Shown: one piece after another, positions 7,331-16,450 of the stretch
How positions within the stretch are numbered: the stretch's first letter is position 1
Layout: each line of letters starts with the position of its first letter
Assembly: GCF_018449545.1 (NCBI RefSeq)
Contig: NZ_JAAVUR010000006.1
Location: 186,001-250,000 of the forward strand
Origin: Granulicella sp. dw_53
Lineage (GTDB): Bacteria; Acidobacteriota; Terriglobia; Terriglobales; Acidobacteriaceae
Direction of reading: 5' to 3'
Length of the DNA: 64,000 nt
Program-made: the position numbers and the translations under genes
Notes under the pieces: model-generated
Told to the model about the DNA's origin: nothing
The model's input: the letters and a program-made list of their open reading frames with translations, nothing else
The model's database searches: none

Positions 7331-8938
7331 ATGGGCAAGAATCTGGCCGGTAAGTCGGCATTCATCGTAGCGGTATTGGTAGTCTTCGTATTCGGGATTG
7401 TGGGTATTCCGCATGGCGGACTGAAGCAGTCGATTACGGACCGGATCCATCTGGGCCTGGACCTGAAGGGCGGCACGCACCTGGTGCTCGAGGTGCATGT
7501 GGCCGAGGCGATCGCTTCGGCGACGGATCGCGATGTGGCGCGGCTGCAGGCCGATCTGCAGAAGGCTGGCGTGGTAGGCGCGACGGTGGGAAAGACGGAT
7601 CCGTCGCGGCCGCAGGCGATTGTGGTCTCGGGCGTGCCGGTCGCGAAGCAGAGCGATGTGCGCACGGTGCTGGGAAACAGCGATTACTCGATTTATGACG
7701 TGGCGTCGGGGTCGAACGGCAGCTCGACGCTGACGATGAAGCAGTCGGCGGAGCGGGATCTGGCGACGCGCACGGTAGACACGTCGATCGAGACGATCCG
7801 CGAGCGCATCGATAAGCTGGGCGTGGCGGAGCCGCTGATTCAGAAGTACGGCCTGGGCGAGAACCAGATCCTGGTGGAGCTGCCGGGTATCAGTAATCCG
7901 GGGCAGGTGGAAGAGGTGATCCAGTCGACCGCGAAGCTGGCCATCCATGCAGTGGTGGGCGGGCCGTTTGCGACGGATCAGGATGCGCTGCAGGCGAATG
8001 CGGGTGTACTTCCGGCGGATGCGATGTTGCTGAAGGGGACCGGTTCGGCGGGCGCTCCGGAGCAGGTCTGGCTGTTGAAGCGTGCGAGCGAGGTGGAGGG
8101 TACGGACTTCCGCGATGCGCAGCCTTCGCAGGACCAGAACGGGCGTCCGAATATTACGTTTACGCTGACGACGGAGGCGGGGGACCGCTTCTATAAGTAC
8201 ACCCAGGAGCATCAGGCTTCGAGCGCTACGCCGGGTTCGATGGCCATCGTGCTGGATAACAAGGTGCGCGAGGTGGCGGGGATCAACTCGGCGATTCGCG
8301 ACCGGGGCGAGATTGAGGGCGGCTTCACGAAGCAGCAGGCGGACGATCTATCGCTAATGCTGCGGACGGGCGCTCTGCCGGCGTCGATCTCCTACCTGGA
8401 GACGCGGACGGTCGGGCCGAGCCTGGGCGCTGCGTCGATTCGCCAGGGTGTGATGGCATCGGTGGTCGGCATGGTCGCTGTGATGCTGTTCATGCTGGTG
8501 TACTACAAGGGCGCGGGCATCAATGCGGATCTGGCGCTGATGCTGAACCTGCTGATCCTGCTTGGGTTCATGGGCTTTACTGGCTCGACGTTGACGCTAC
8601 CGGGCATCGCGGGTGTCATCCTGACGATCGGTATGGGCGTCGACTCGAATGTGCTGATCTTCGAGCGCATCCGGGAAGAGCTTCGAGCGGGCAAGACGGC
8701 GGTTTCGGCGGTGCAGCAAGGGTTCGCCCATGCCTGGGTGACGATCGTCGATACGCACGTTACGACCATCGTCTCGGCGGGAATTCTGTTCCTGTTCGGG
8801 ACCGGGCCGGTGAAGGGCTTTGCGGTCACGCTGGTCTTCGGTCTGGCGGCCAACCTGTTTACGGCGGTGTTTGTCTCGCGGCTGATCTTCGACACGATTC
8901 TGTCGAAGAAGGATCGTGGGGCGGCGTTGTCGATCTAG
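7331..8938 (+). CDS. secD: protein translocase subunit SecD
   Basis: SecD is an RND-type inner-membrane protein that uses the proton-motive force to pull translocating proteins out of SecYEG. The 535 residues show one N-terminal helix (SAFIVAVLVVFVFGIVGIPH), the signature HLGLDLKGGTHL, a large periplasmic domain (about 60-370) with IETIRERIDKLGV and a proline-rich-free linker, then five helices from about 375. The fourth-helix region has TIGMGVDSNVLIFERIREE with the conserved acidic and arginine residues. The Shine-Dalgarno sequence is poor. secF follows 102 bp downstream. Confidence 0.97.
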   Translation: MGKNLAGKSAFIVAVLVVFVFGIVGIPHGGLKQSITDRIHLGLDLKGGTHLVLEVHVAEAIASATDRDVARLQADLQKAGVVGATVGKTDPSRPQAIVVSGVPVAKQSDVRTVLGNSDYSIYDVASGSNGSSTLTMKQSAERDLATRTVDTSIETIRERIDKLGVAEPLIQKYGLGENQILVELPGISNPGQVEEVIQSTAKLAIHAVVGGPFATDQDALQANAGVLPADAMLLKGTGSAGAPEQVWLLKRASEVEGTDFRDAQPSQDQNGRPNITFTLTTEAGDRFYKYTQEHQASSATPGSMAIVLDNKVREVAGINSAIRDRGEIEGGFTKQQADDLSLMLRTGALPASISYLETRTVGPSLGAASIRQGVMASVVGMVAVMLFMLVYYKGAGINADLALMLNLLILLGFMGFTGSTLTLPGIAGVILTIGMGVDSNVLIFERIREELRAGKTAVSAVQQGFAHAWVTIVDTHVTTIVSAGILFLFGTGPVKGFAVTLVFGLAANLFTAVFVSRLIFDTILSKKDRGAALSI

Positions 8939-9040
8939 GTTGCGGCGGAGATGATCCGCGGCGAGGTACCTGGCCGTGGCGTTTGGATTTTGAGTTCGAG
9001 AGATTGCGGGGCTTGATGCCTCCGCTGAGGGCGTAAGAGC

Positions 9041-10003
9041 GTGGAACTGTTCAAGAGCACGAATATCGACTGGCTGGGCAAGAAGTGGTACTTCCTTGGT
9101 TTTTCGCTGATCTTTTCAGTGGCGGGGTTGCTGAGCATTTTGTTCTGGCACCATGTTCCGCTCGGTGTGGACTTCAAGGGCGGCACGCAGGTGCGTGTGG
9201 CGTTCTCTTCGACCCCGAATGAGGACCATATCCGCGACGCGATGCGGAACGCGGGCGTACGCGATGCACTGATCCAGCGGATCAGCGATCCGAGCGGAAA
9301 CGCGGCGAACAAGGTAATCATCGCGCTCCCGCAGTCGACGGCGACCGATGCCGCGCACGACGTGGGACGCGAGAGCGTGGAGCGGGCGCTGGCGGCGTAC
9401 TATCACGACTCCGCCGCGAGCCTGGAGCAGGTGGATATCGTCGGGCCGACGGCGGGTAAAGCGCTGCAGAAGCAGGCTTGGCTGGCGACGGGCTACTCGC
9501 TGCTGGGAATGCTGATCTACTTATGGTTCCGGTTCGAATTGATCTACGGCGTGGCGGCGGTGGTAGCGGTGTTTCACGACACGCTGATCACGGTGGGTGC
9601 GTTCAGCTTGACGAACCAGGAGATAACACTTACTGTAATCGCAGCAATCCTAACATTGATCGGTTATTCGATGAACGACACGATCGTCGTCTTCGACCGG
9701 ATTCGCGAGAACCTCGCGTTGAGCCGTCGGGAGTCGCTTTCGGATGTTGTAAACCGAAGTATCAATCAAACTTTGAGTCGAACCGTATTGACGTCCGGGT
9801 TGACGTTTCTCACGGTGCTGTCCTTGTATCTGTTTGGCGGAGAGGTGCTGCACGGCTTCTCTTTCGCGTTGGTGGTCGGCATTCTGATCGGGACTTACTC
9901 CTCGATCGCGGTAGCCGCCCCGATGCTGGTGGCATATCAGGATTGGCGTGCGTCGCGGGGTAAGGTTGCGACGCTGCCGGCAGGAAAACGGGCGAAGGTC
10001 TAA
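9041..10003 (+). CDS. secF: protein translocase subunit SecF
   Basis: SecF pairs with SecD to form the proton-driven export motor. The 320-residue product starts at GTG 9041. It has an N-terminal helix (YFLGFSLIFSVAGLLSILF), the signature PLGVDFKGGTQVRV, a small periplasmic domain, and five C-terminal helices carrying LTLIGYSMNDTIVVFDRIRE. This is the normal domain order and length. Separate SecD and SecF genes, rather than a fused SecDF, are the usual state in Acidobacteria. Confidence 0.97.
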   Translation: MELFKSTNIDWLGKKWYFLGFSLIFSVAGLLSILFWHHVPLGVDFKGGTQVRVAFSSTPNEDHIRDAMRNAGVRDALIQRISDPSGNAANKVIIALPQSTATDAAHDVGRESVERALAAYYHDSAASLEQVDIVGPTAGKALQKQAWLATGYSLLGMLIYLWFRFELIYGVAAVVAVFHDTLITVGAFSLTNQEITLTVIAAILTLIGYSMNDTIVVFDRIRENLALSRRESLSDVVNRSINQTLSRTVLTSGLTFLTVLSLYLFGGEVLHGFSFALVVGILIGTYSSIAVAAPMLVAYQDWRASRGKVATLPAGKRAKV

Positions 10004-10186
10004 CGGGGCGCAAGCCCTGGCGGCCGGGATCCCAAAGCAATGGTCTAGCAGGCAACGTCGCCTGTGATTCGACCGGCTGGCATGAAGCAAATTTAAAAGC
10101 TGGCGTCCATACAACGAAGCGGGAACAAATTTGTACGGTACGGTGTCTAACCTCACTAGCTCTTCCTCACGAATGAGAGGCTGCAC

Positions 10187-10918
10187 ATGTTTGAAGACTC
10201 CTTAATGGAATCCGGTGGCAAGATCAAGACCAAGTCCAAGTATTGGATGATTGGGACGTTTATTTTCAACGGCGCGATCCTGGGCACGATGATCTTGATT
10301 CCGTTGCTGTATCCCGAAGCGCTGCCGAAGACGGCAATGACGGCGATGCTCTCCGCGCCGCCTCCGCCGCCTCCGCCCCCCCCTCCGCCGCCTCCGGCTC
10401 AGATCGTGAAGCCGATCAAGATGGTTTCAGAGGTTGATCAGGGTCTGCATGCTCCAACCAAGATCCCCAAAGACATTAAGATGCTGAAGGAAGATGCTGC
10501 TCCTCCGCCGCAGATGGCCGGCGTCGCCGGTATGTCTGGCATGGGTAGCGGCAACGGCGTCCCGGGCGGTGTTCTGGGCGGCATTGGTAGTGCGCCTGCA
10601 CCAGTCGTCAAGGTCGCGCCACCGAAGGGCCCGGCTCGTGTCTCGAGCGGTGTCATGTCGGGTGCGAAGATCTCCGGCTCGAATCCGACGTATCCTCCGA
10701 TTGCCAAGGCGGCACACGTCTCCGGAGCAGTGGTGTTGCACGCGGTGATCTCGAAGACCGGCACGATTGAGCGCCTCGAGGCCGTCAGCGGCCCGGAGAT
10801 GCTCAAGGGTGCGGCGCTTGAGGCTGTCCGTAGCTGGCGCTACAAACCATATCTTCTGAACGGTGAGCCGACCGAGGTAGATACCACGGTGACGGTGAAC
10901 TTCAACTTTGGCAGCTAA
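10187..10918 (+). CDS. tonB: TonB family energy transducer
   Basis: The 243-residue product links inner-membrane ExbB/ExbD to outer-membrane receptors. One transmembrane helix (MIGTFIFNGAILGTMILIPL) follows a 20-residue cytoplasmic tail. A run of 13 consecutive prolines (residues about 58-70) and a Gly/Pro/Met-rich stretch form the periplasmic spacer. The C-terminal TonB domain (about 155-243) has YPPIAKAAHVSGAVVLHAVI and VRSWRYKPYLLNGEPTEV, the typical box. ATG 10187 has GAGG six bases upstream. exbB and two exbD genes follow, so this is a complete transduction unit. Confidence 0.93.
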   Translation: MFEDSLMESGGKIKTKSKYWMIGTFIFNGAILGTMILIPLLYPEALPKTAMTAMLSAPPPPPPPPPPPPPAQIVKPIKMVSEVDQGLHAPTKIPKDIKMLKEDAAPPPQMAGVAGMSGMGSGNGVPGGVLGGIGSAPAPVVKVAPPKGPARVSSGVMSGAKISGSNPTYPPIAKAAHVSGAVVLHAVISKTGTIERLEAVSGPEMLKGAALEAVRSWRYKPYLLNGEPTEVDTTVTVNFNFGS

Positions 10919-11077
10919 CCGTATTTCAGTTCAAATGCTGCGGGATGGGAAGGATCAAGGGATGGTTGCTCTCTAACCTCTCTTGAAGGTCCCGCAGGAT
11001 GAAACTTTTGGGGTATGTCGTTCCCCAATTGAGAACGATACAGTTCAACCAGGCTTTAACCAGGAGGAAAGATTCCA

Positions 11078-11824
11078 GTGAATCACGCTCTCGCTCAACT
11101 CACGCAGTTCGCTCATGTACCTTCGACCCTTGCGCTGTACTTCCAGGAGGCGCAGGTCGGCTTCAGCCCCCTGCAGCTCTGGGGCAACATGGGCAATCTG
11201 GCCCGTGCAGTCGTTATTCTTCTCTTCATCATGTCGATCTGGTCTCTCGCTGTGATCATCGACCGTGCGCTTTACTTCTCCGCTGCCCGTAAGCAGTCGC
11301 GTGAGTTTGCCCCGAAGGTAGCCGGCGCGTTGAAGGACGGCCGTCTGGATGAGGCGATCAAGGTCGCCGACCGTTGCAAGAAGTCGCACCTCGCTGAGGT
11401 TGTCACCGCCGGTCTGCAGGAGTTCCGCAGCTTCGGTTCGGGCGGCACCATCACCGAAGAGCAGGTTGAGAGCTCGCAGCGCGCCCTCGAGCGCTCTGAG
11501 GCAATCGTTCACGCGAAGCTGAAGCGCGGTCTCGGTGGCCTCGCCACGATCGGTTCGACGGCGCCCTTTATCGGCCTGTTCGGCACAGTGGTCGGTATTT
11601 TGAACGCCTTCCAGCAGATCGCCACGCAGAAGACCTCGGGTATCGGCGCAGTCGCCGGTGGTATCTCGGAAGCCCTGGTAACGACGGCGTTCGGCCTTCT
11701 GGTCGCCATCCCCGCCGTTATGACGTTCAACTACTTCACCGGTAAGGTGGAAGCGTTCGACGTCGAGATGGACAACAGCTCGAGCGAGCTGGTGGACTAC
11801 TTCATCAAGCAGAGCCACCGCTAA
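11078..11824 (+). CDS. exbB: MotA/TolQ/ExbB proton channel family protein
   Basis: ExbB-like inner-membrane subunit that forms the proton channel with ExbD. GTG 11078 is set by AGGAGG nine bases upstream. The 248 residues show a first helix (LARAVVILLFIMSIWSLAVI), a long cytoplasmic loop, and the paired helices of the conserved domain: IGSTAPFIGLFGTVVGILNA and ISEALVTTAFGLLVAIPAVM. These two motifs are diagnostic for the TolQ/ExbB family. It lies between tonB and two exbD genes, which favours ExbB over TolQ. Confidence 0.94.
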   Translation: MNHALAQLTQFAHVPSTLALYFQEAQVGFSPLQLWGNMGNLARAVVILLFIMSIWSLAVIIDRALYFSAARKQSREFAPKVAGALKDGRLDEAIKVADRCKKSHLAEVVTAGLQEFRSFGSGGTITEEQVESSQRALERSEAIVHAKLKRGLGGLATIGSTAPFIGLFGTVVGILNAFQQIATQKTSGIGAVAGGISEALVTTAFGLLVAIPAVMTFNYFTGKVEAFDVEMDNSSSELVDYFIKQSHR

Positions 11825-11888
11825 ACCGTTGGAACGTCACCTTCGGGTGATTGCCACGAGCCTTCCTTACTGGAATCATGCTTTGTCT

Positions 11889-11920
11889 CTCCGGGTACCG
11901 CCAGCGAACGGTACCCGGAG
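11889..11920 (+). repeat. perfect 12-bp intercistronic hairpin between exbB and exbD
   Basis: CTCCGGGTACCG (11889-11900) and CGGTACCCGGAG (11909-11920) are exact reverse complements around an 8-base loop. No T-run follows (the next bases are GCAAGGCC), so intrinsic termination is unlikely. It sits in the 232-bp gap between exbB and the first exbD. A plausible role is stabilising the upstream exbB message to tune subunit ratio. Confidence 0.7.
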
Positions 11921-12056
11921 GCAAGGCCTCCCAGAAAGATGGCGGTGGAGGCTTACAGATTGGCCTGTTGTGCAAGTGCGGCAAATAGCGCTGCCAGCGG
12001 GCGATGAGAGTCCGGTATCAAGATTCGCGCGTTGAGATCAGGATGGAGTAAACGGC

Positions 12057-12503
12057 ATGGGTATCAATAAGCGGGACGAAGGCAAGAAGGTCAACTCCAA
12101 CATCAACGTGACGCCGATGGTGGACGTGATGCTGGTGCTGTTGATCATCTTCATGGTCATCACACCGATGTTGAACAACAAGGTGAACGTCGACCTGCCG
12201 CAGGCGGATGCCGCGGTGGTGATGGAAGACGCCAACAAGGAAGACGCCGTGATCGTGGCTGTAACGCGCGATGGCCGGACGTTCCTGGGTGGAGATCAGG
12301 TGACCCTGGACGATCTTGGCGGCAAGATCTCTGCGAAGCTGGAGAACAAGACCAGCAAGCAGGTGTACATGCGCGCCGACGTCCGGGCGAACTACGGCAA
12401 GGTGATGGACGCGGTCGACGGCATTCGCGCAGCGGGCGTGAGCCAGCTCGGATTGCTGACGGAGAAGCGCGATACGGATACTCCGCCACCGACGAAGAAG
12501 TAG
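12057..12503 (+). CDS. exbD: ExbD/TolR family biopolymer transport protein, first copy
   Basis: ExbD crosses the inner membrane once and couples proton flow to TonB. The 148-residue product has the short cytoplasmic head with INVTPMVDVMLVLLIIFMVI: the conserved Asp sits in the helix (VDVMLVLL) and is the proton-carrying residue. The periplasmic part ends in KVMDAVDGIRAAGVSQLGLL, the family C-terminal motif, then a DTPPPTKK tail. GGAG precedes the ATG. A second ExbD follows 110 bp downstream. Confidence 0.94.
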   Translation: MGINKRDEGKKVNSNINVTPMVDVMLVLLIIFMVITPMLNNKVNVDLPQADAAVVMEDANKEDAVIVAVTRDGRTFLGGDQVTLDDLGGKISAKLENKTSKQVYMRADVRANYGKVMDAVDGIRAAGVSQLGLLTEKRDTDTPPPTKK

Positions 12504-12612
12504 TCTCTGCCTGAGTCGATCAATGGCAGTGTTGAACCTCTAGCGTGACGGCTGGATTGAGAACGATGGACCGGAGGCTTGAGAGCTATCCGGAGTATTA
12601 AGGAGAATTACT

Positions 12613-13047
12613 ATGGGAATGGGTGCAGGTCCTTCTGGTGGAGCAGTATCGGAGATCAACGTAACGCCGCTGATCGATGTTCTTCTCGTTTTGCTGATCA
12701 TCTTCATGGTGATCGTGCCGGTGACCCCGAAGGGACTGGATACACTGGTTCCTCAGCCGCCGAAGAACAAGACCAACGATCAGCCCAATGACCGGACGAT
12801 CGTCGTCCAGGTGCTGTCGAATGGCGCGGGCGCACCCTCCTACAAGATCAATCAGGACGACTTCAACAAGACGGCGATTGAGCCGAAGCTGGTTGAGATC
12901 TTCTCGGCGCGGCAGGAGAAGGTCATGTTCGTAAAGGGCGATAAAGATCTGGACTTCAGCAAGGTCGCCGAAGTGATTGACTTCGGGCATCAGGCCGGAG
13001 TGGACAATATCGGACTGATTACGCCTCGCGTGGAGTCAGGCCAATAA
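12613..13047 (+). CDS. exbD: ExbD/TolR family biopolymer transport protein, second copy
   Basis: Second ExbD of 144 residues, starting at ATG 12613 after AAGGAG. It repeats the same design: SEINVTPLIDVLLVLLIIFM with the key Asp, a periplasmic domain, and VAEVIDFGHQAGVDNIGLIT at the end. The two copies differ widely in the periplasmic half, so they are not a recent duplication and may form a heterodimer. An exbB-exbD-exbD arrangement is known from several diderm phyla. Confidence 0.93.
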   Translation: MGMGAGPSGGAVSEINVTPLIDVLLVLLIIFMVIVPVTPKGLDTLVPQPPKNKTNDQPNDRTIVVQVLSNGAGAPSYKINQDDFNKTAIEPKLVEIFSARQEKVMFVKGDKDLDFSKVAEVIDFGHQAGVDNIGLITPRVESGQ

Positions 13048-13065
13048 GTTTTGAGTGATATGAAG

Positions 13066-13098
13066 CGAGGGCGGCTCGGCACCATGGGTCGCCCTTCG
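13066..13098 (+). terminator. probable terminator of the tonB-exb operon
   Basis: CGAGGGCG (13066-13073) pairs with CGCCCTTCG (13090-13098) with one bulged base, and TTTGTT follows. It lies about 20 bp after the second exbD stop codon. The rest of the 330-bp gap up to the next gene shows no coding frame; a TATAAT at 13308-13313 could be the -10 box of the TPR lipoprotein gene, but no good -35 box is visible. Confidence 0.5.
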
Positions 13099-13381
13099 TT
13101 TGTTGACGGTTCCCTTTCTACATCAAATCTTTACGTGGTTGGTGTGAAACTTGAAGATGGCAAGCAGCGTCTTGGGTGAGTGGCTTGATTCAGAGATGCT
13201 ATGCCTTGGCCCTGGCAAATTTAGTCGATGTGTAATGTTCCTTTAGTTTCCGTTGTCGTAAGTCTAGGCATAGATGCTTATATGCCGTTACAATCAATCG
13301 GCAAGCCTATAATTGTGAAATACCCGTTTTGCCATACCGGACAGTAAAGTCGCGCCTATTTTGAAGGAGATGACACGCCCC

Positions 13382-14203
13382 ATGAGATTAACCGCACGGA
13401 TTCCGGTTACGGCCGCTTTGCTGGCTATGCTGCTGGGTAGCACAACCGGATGCAATAAGCTGAAGGCGCGTGATCAGCTCGGCAAAGGTGTGCAGGCGTT
13501 CAAGAATGCACGCTATGAAGAGGCCGTCAATCACTTCCAGACCGCGATTTCGCTCGATCCAGACTATTCTCAAGCGAAGCTCTACCTGGCGACCTCCTAC
13601 TCCTACCAGGTGGTTCCCAACCTGGATACGCCGGAGAACCTGAAGATTGCCCAGAAGGCGATCGATGGATTCAATGAAGTCCTGGCGAAGGATCCGAACG
13701 ACTTGACCGCGTTGAAGCAGATCGCCTCGATCGACCGCAACATCAAGAAGCTGGACGAGGCGAAAGAGTACGAGAAGAAGGTAATCGCGCTGGCTCCGAA
13801 TGACCCGGAGGCGTATTACACCATCGGTGTCGTGGACTGGATGCAGTCGTATAAGCAGGCAATTACGATTCTCGCCGCGGACGGTCTGACGGACGACGGA
13901 AACGGCAATCCGAAGAAGAGCAAGGGCGCTTGCGAGAAGCTGAAGGCCGCCAACACGGCTACGGTCGCAGAGGGTCTGGAGTTTTTGGAGAAGGCTGTCG
14001 ATCTCAACAAGACCTACGACGATGCGATGCAGTACCTCAATCTCACCTATCGTCGCAAGGCGGATCTGGAGTGCGGCGACGACGCCGCGCGTAAGGCAGA
14101 TTTGGCGAAGGCCGATGAGTGGAGCCAGAAGGCGATGGGCGCACGCAAGGCTAATGAATTAGAGAAGGAAAAGAAGAACTCCGGCGGCGTAACAATGCAG
14201 TAG
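13382..14203 (+). CDS. TPR-repeat lipoprotein
   Basis: The start at ATG 13382 gives a lipoprotein signal, MRLTARIPVTAALLAMLLGS, ending in TTGC as a plausible lipobox; AAGGAG lies 12 bases upstream. An ATG at 13370 is possible but too near the Shine-Dalgarno sequence. The 273 residues contain TPR pairs: GVQAFKNARYEEAVNHFQTA, AQKAIDGFNEVLAKDPND, and LEFLEKAVDLNKTYDDAMQY. The C-terminus is Lys/Glu-rich. It is likely anchored in the envelope as a scaffold; no enzymatic motif is present. A strong terminator follows. Confidence 0.8.
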   Translation: MRLTARIPVTAALLAMLLGSTTGCNKLKARDQLGKGVQAFKNARYEEAVNHFQTAISLDPDYSQAKLYLATSYSYQVVPNLDTPENLKIAQKAIDGFNEVLAKDPNDLTALKQIASIDRNIKKLDEAKEYEKKVIALAPNDPEAYYTIGVVDWMQSYKQAITILAADGLTDDGNGNPKKSKGACEKLKAANTATVAEGLEFLEKAVDLNKTYDDAMQYLNLTYRRKADLECGDDAARKADLAKADEWSQKAMGARKANELEKEKKNSGGVTMQ

Positions 14204-14224
14204 CCGTTAGCGGTTCGTTTCGAG

Positions 14225-14252
14225 AGATGGCCTCCCATATGGGAGGCCATCT
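14225..14252 (+). terminator. rho-independent terminator (perfect 28-base palindrome)
   Basis: The 28 bases from AGATGGCCTCCC through GGGAGGCCATCT are an exact palindrome with an ATAT tip and are followed by TTGTTTT. It lies 22 bp after the TPR lipoprotein stop and ends that transcript before the biotin carboxylase gene. Confidence 0.88.
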
Positions 14253-14299
14253 TTGTTTTGCGCACGGACTGGCCTAGGAGTGTGAGATAGAATTGCGGC

Positions 14300-15805
14300 G
14301 TGCGCAGACTCATTCAAAAGGTGTTGGTAGCAAATCGCGGTGAGATTGCGCTGCGGGTGATTCGGGCGTGCCGGGAGATGGGACTGCACACGGTAGCGGT
14401 CTATTCAGATGCGGACCGCGGGGCGCTGCATGTGTTGCATGCGGATGAGGCGTACCGCCTGGGTCCGGCTCCCGCGACGGAGAGCTATCTGCGGGGCGAT
14501 CTGATCCTGGAGGTAGCCCGGCGGTCGGGAGCGGATGCGGTCCATCCGGGGTATGGGTTTCTCTCGGAGAATACGGACTTCGCCGATGCTTGTGTAACTG
14601 CTGGCGTTACTTTTATCGGGCCGCCGGGCAGTGCGATGCGTCGGTTGGGGTCGAAGACGAAGGCTCGGCAAGCTGCGGACGCAGCGGGAATGCCCCGGGT
14701 GCCTGGAAGCGTAACCGGTCTGGCATCGGTGGAGGAGGCCGAGCAGGTCGCTGGGGAGATCGGCTATCCGGTGATGCTGAAGGCGGCCGCAGGTGGGGGC
14801 GGCAAGGGGATGCGGGCGGTGCATCGCGCCGAGGAGCTGGCTGGGGCTTTCGTAGCCGCGAGCAGCGAGGCGGAGAGGAGCTTCGGATCGGGTGAGGTGT
14901 ACCTGGAGAAGCTGATCGAGCGGCCCCGGCATATCGAGATCCAACTCATGGCGGACGACTATGGCGCGTGCATCTACCTCGGCGAGCGGGAGTGCAGCGT
15001 CCAGCGCCGGCACCAGAAGGTCATCGAAGAGGCTCCATCGGCAGTGGTGAGCGAGGATCTACGGCGGCGGATGGGAGAGGCAGCGGTGCGGCTGGCGCTG
15101 TCCGCGGGGTACATCAATGCGGGGACGGTGGAGTTTCTGGTGGATGCGGAGGAGAACTTCTACTTCCTGGAGATGAACACGCGGCTGCAGGTGGAGCACC
15201 CGGTGACGGAGATGGTCACGGGGTTAGACATGGTGCAGATGCAGTTGCGGGTCGCGAGCGGGGAGCCCCTGGGTATCCGGCAGCAGGACGTGAGGCTGCG
15301 GGGACATGCGGTGGAGTGCAGGATCTATGCGGAGGATCCGGAGAACAGCTTCTTCCCATCGCCCGGAAGGATAACGCAGTTGGTGCAGCCGGGTGGCCCC
15401 GGGATACGCGAGGACTGCGGTGTATACGCGGGATGGGTGGTGCCTTTGGACTATGACCCAATGCTGTCGAAGCTGGTAGCGTACGGCGAGACGCGGGAGA
15501 TCGCGATCGACCGGATGTTGCGTGCCCTGGACGAGTATGTGGTGGGCGGGATCAAGACGAATATCTCCCTCTTTCAGCGCATCCTAAGGGACGAAGATTT
15601 TCGGGCTGGACGAATCGATACGGGGTATCTTGAACGGCTTTTGGAGTCCGATCCTCTGGTTGAGGCTGGCGACGTTCCTGAGGATATAGTGGCGGCTGCG
15701 GCTGCGCTCTTTTCCGCCGTGGCTACGCAGCGCGAACCTGTTGCCGTCACGGTGCAGGAGAGTCGATGGGGGCTGTCCGCCCGCCGGGAGGGATTGCGGG
15801 CATGA
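14300..15805 (+). CDS. accC: biotin carboxylase subunit of acetyl/acyl-CoA carboxylase
   Basis: This ATP-grasp enzyme carboxylates biotin on its carrier protein using bicarbonate. The 501-residue product starts at GTG 14300. Motifs in order: VLVANRGEIALRVIRACREM, HPGYGFLSEN, FIGPPGSAM, the glycine loop AAAGGGGKGMR, ECSVQRRHQKVIEEAPS, and EMNTRLQVEHPVTEMVTG. The last 50 residues extend past the usual end. The BCCP gene overlaps its stop codon by 4 bp. No carboxyltransferase gene is in the window, so whether this pair serves fatty-acid synthesis or another acyl-CoA carboxylase cannot be decided. Confidence 0.93.
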   Translation: MRRLIQKVLVANRGEIALRVIRACREMGLHTVAVYSDADRGALHVLHADEAYRLGPAPATESYLRGDLILEVARRSGADAVHPGYGFLSENTDFADACVTAGVTFIGPPGSAMRRLGSKTKARQAADAAGMPRVPGSVTGLASVEEAEQVAGEIGYPVMLKAAAGGGGKGMRAVHRAEELAGAFVAASSEAERSFGSGEVYLEKLIERPRHIEIQLMADDYGACIYLGERECSVQRRHQKVIEEAPSAVVSEDLRRRMGEAAVRLALSAGYINAGTVEFLVDAEENFYFLEMNTRLQVEHPVTEMVTGLDMVQMQLRVASGEPLGIRQQDVRLRGHAVECRIYAEDPENSFFPSPGRITQLVQPGGPGIREDCGVYAGWVVPLDYDPMLSKLVAYGETREIAIDRMLRALDEYVVGGIKTNISLFQRILRDEDFRAGRIDTGYLERLLESDPLVEAGDVPEDIVAAAAALFSAVATQREPVAVTVQESRWGLSARREGLRA

Positions 15806-16299
15806 CGGTATGGCTGGAGGTCGAGGGGAAGCAATGTAAGGTCGAGCTCCCCGAGGGGCTGCGCGATGGCGGGACGGGGGAGTGCGTCGTAGACGGGAGA
15901 GCTCTGGGGGTAGATGTAAGTGTTTTGCAGTCCGGCGTGATCTCGTTGCTGGTGGGCTCGGGCCGACAGTACCGATGCGTGCTGGATGGCGACACGATTG
16001 TGATCGGAGGAAGGCGGTATGGATTCAGGGTGGAGGATCCACGATCGCTGAAGGGACGAAGGGGCGGGGCAGCCGGAAGTGCGGGGCCGCGTGCGGTGAA
16101 GGCTCCCATGCCGGGACGGGTTGTGCGGGTGCTGGTCGGCGTGGGGGATGAGGTCGCAGAGCATCAGGGAGTGGTGGTGATCGAGGCGATGAAGATGCAG
16201 AACGAATTGAAGTCTCCGAAGGCCGGGCGAGTGGTGAAGGTGCCGGCGTTGGTGGGTGAGACCGTACAGCAGGGAGATGTGCTGGTGGTGGTGGAGTAG
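15802..16299 (+). CDS. accB: biotin carboxyl carrier protein
   Basis: ATG 15802 overlaps the accC stop as ATGA, with GGAGGG upstream, giving 165 residues; a longer frame from 15766 is unlikely. The C-terminal biotinyl domain (about 100-165) has KAPMPGRVVRVLVGVGDEV and VIEAMKMQNELKSPKAG, with Lys131 as the expected biotin site. The N-terminal 80 residues (KCKVEL-like beta strands) resemble the BT-like region of split acyl-CoA or pyruvate carboxylases rather than E. coli AccB, so the accB symbol is used loosely. It works with the upstream biotin carboxylase. Confidence 0.88.
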   Translation: MTVWLEVEGKQCKVELPEGLRDGGTGECVVDGRALGVDVSVLQSGVISLLVGSGRQYRCVLDGDTIVIGGRRYGFRVEDPRSLKGRRGGAAGSAGPRAVKAPMPGRVVRVLVGVGDEVAEHQGVVVIEAMKMQNELKSPKAGRVVKVPALVGETVQQGDVLVVVE

Positions 16300-16450
16300 G
16301 CCGTTTTGGGATCTGGATTCGTGAGTTTCTGATGCCCCGGACGAATGTTCTTTTGAAGATGTTGGGCCAGCGCTACAATCCTGAGCAGTTCCAAAAGACA
16401 ACACTGTAGCGCCGATATCCGTGACAGCCATTGTGCAGATGGGAGATGGG

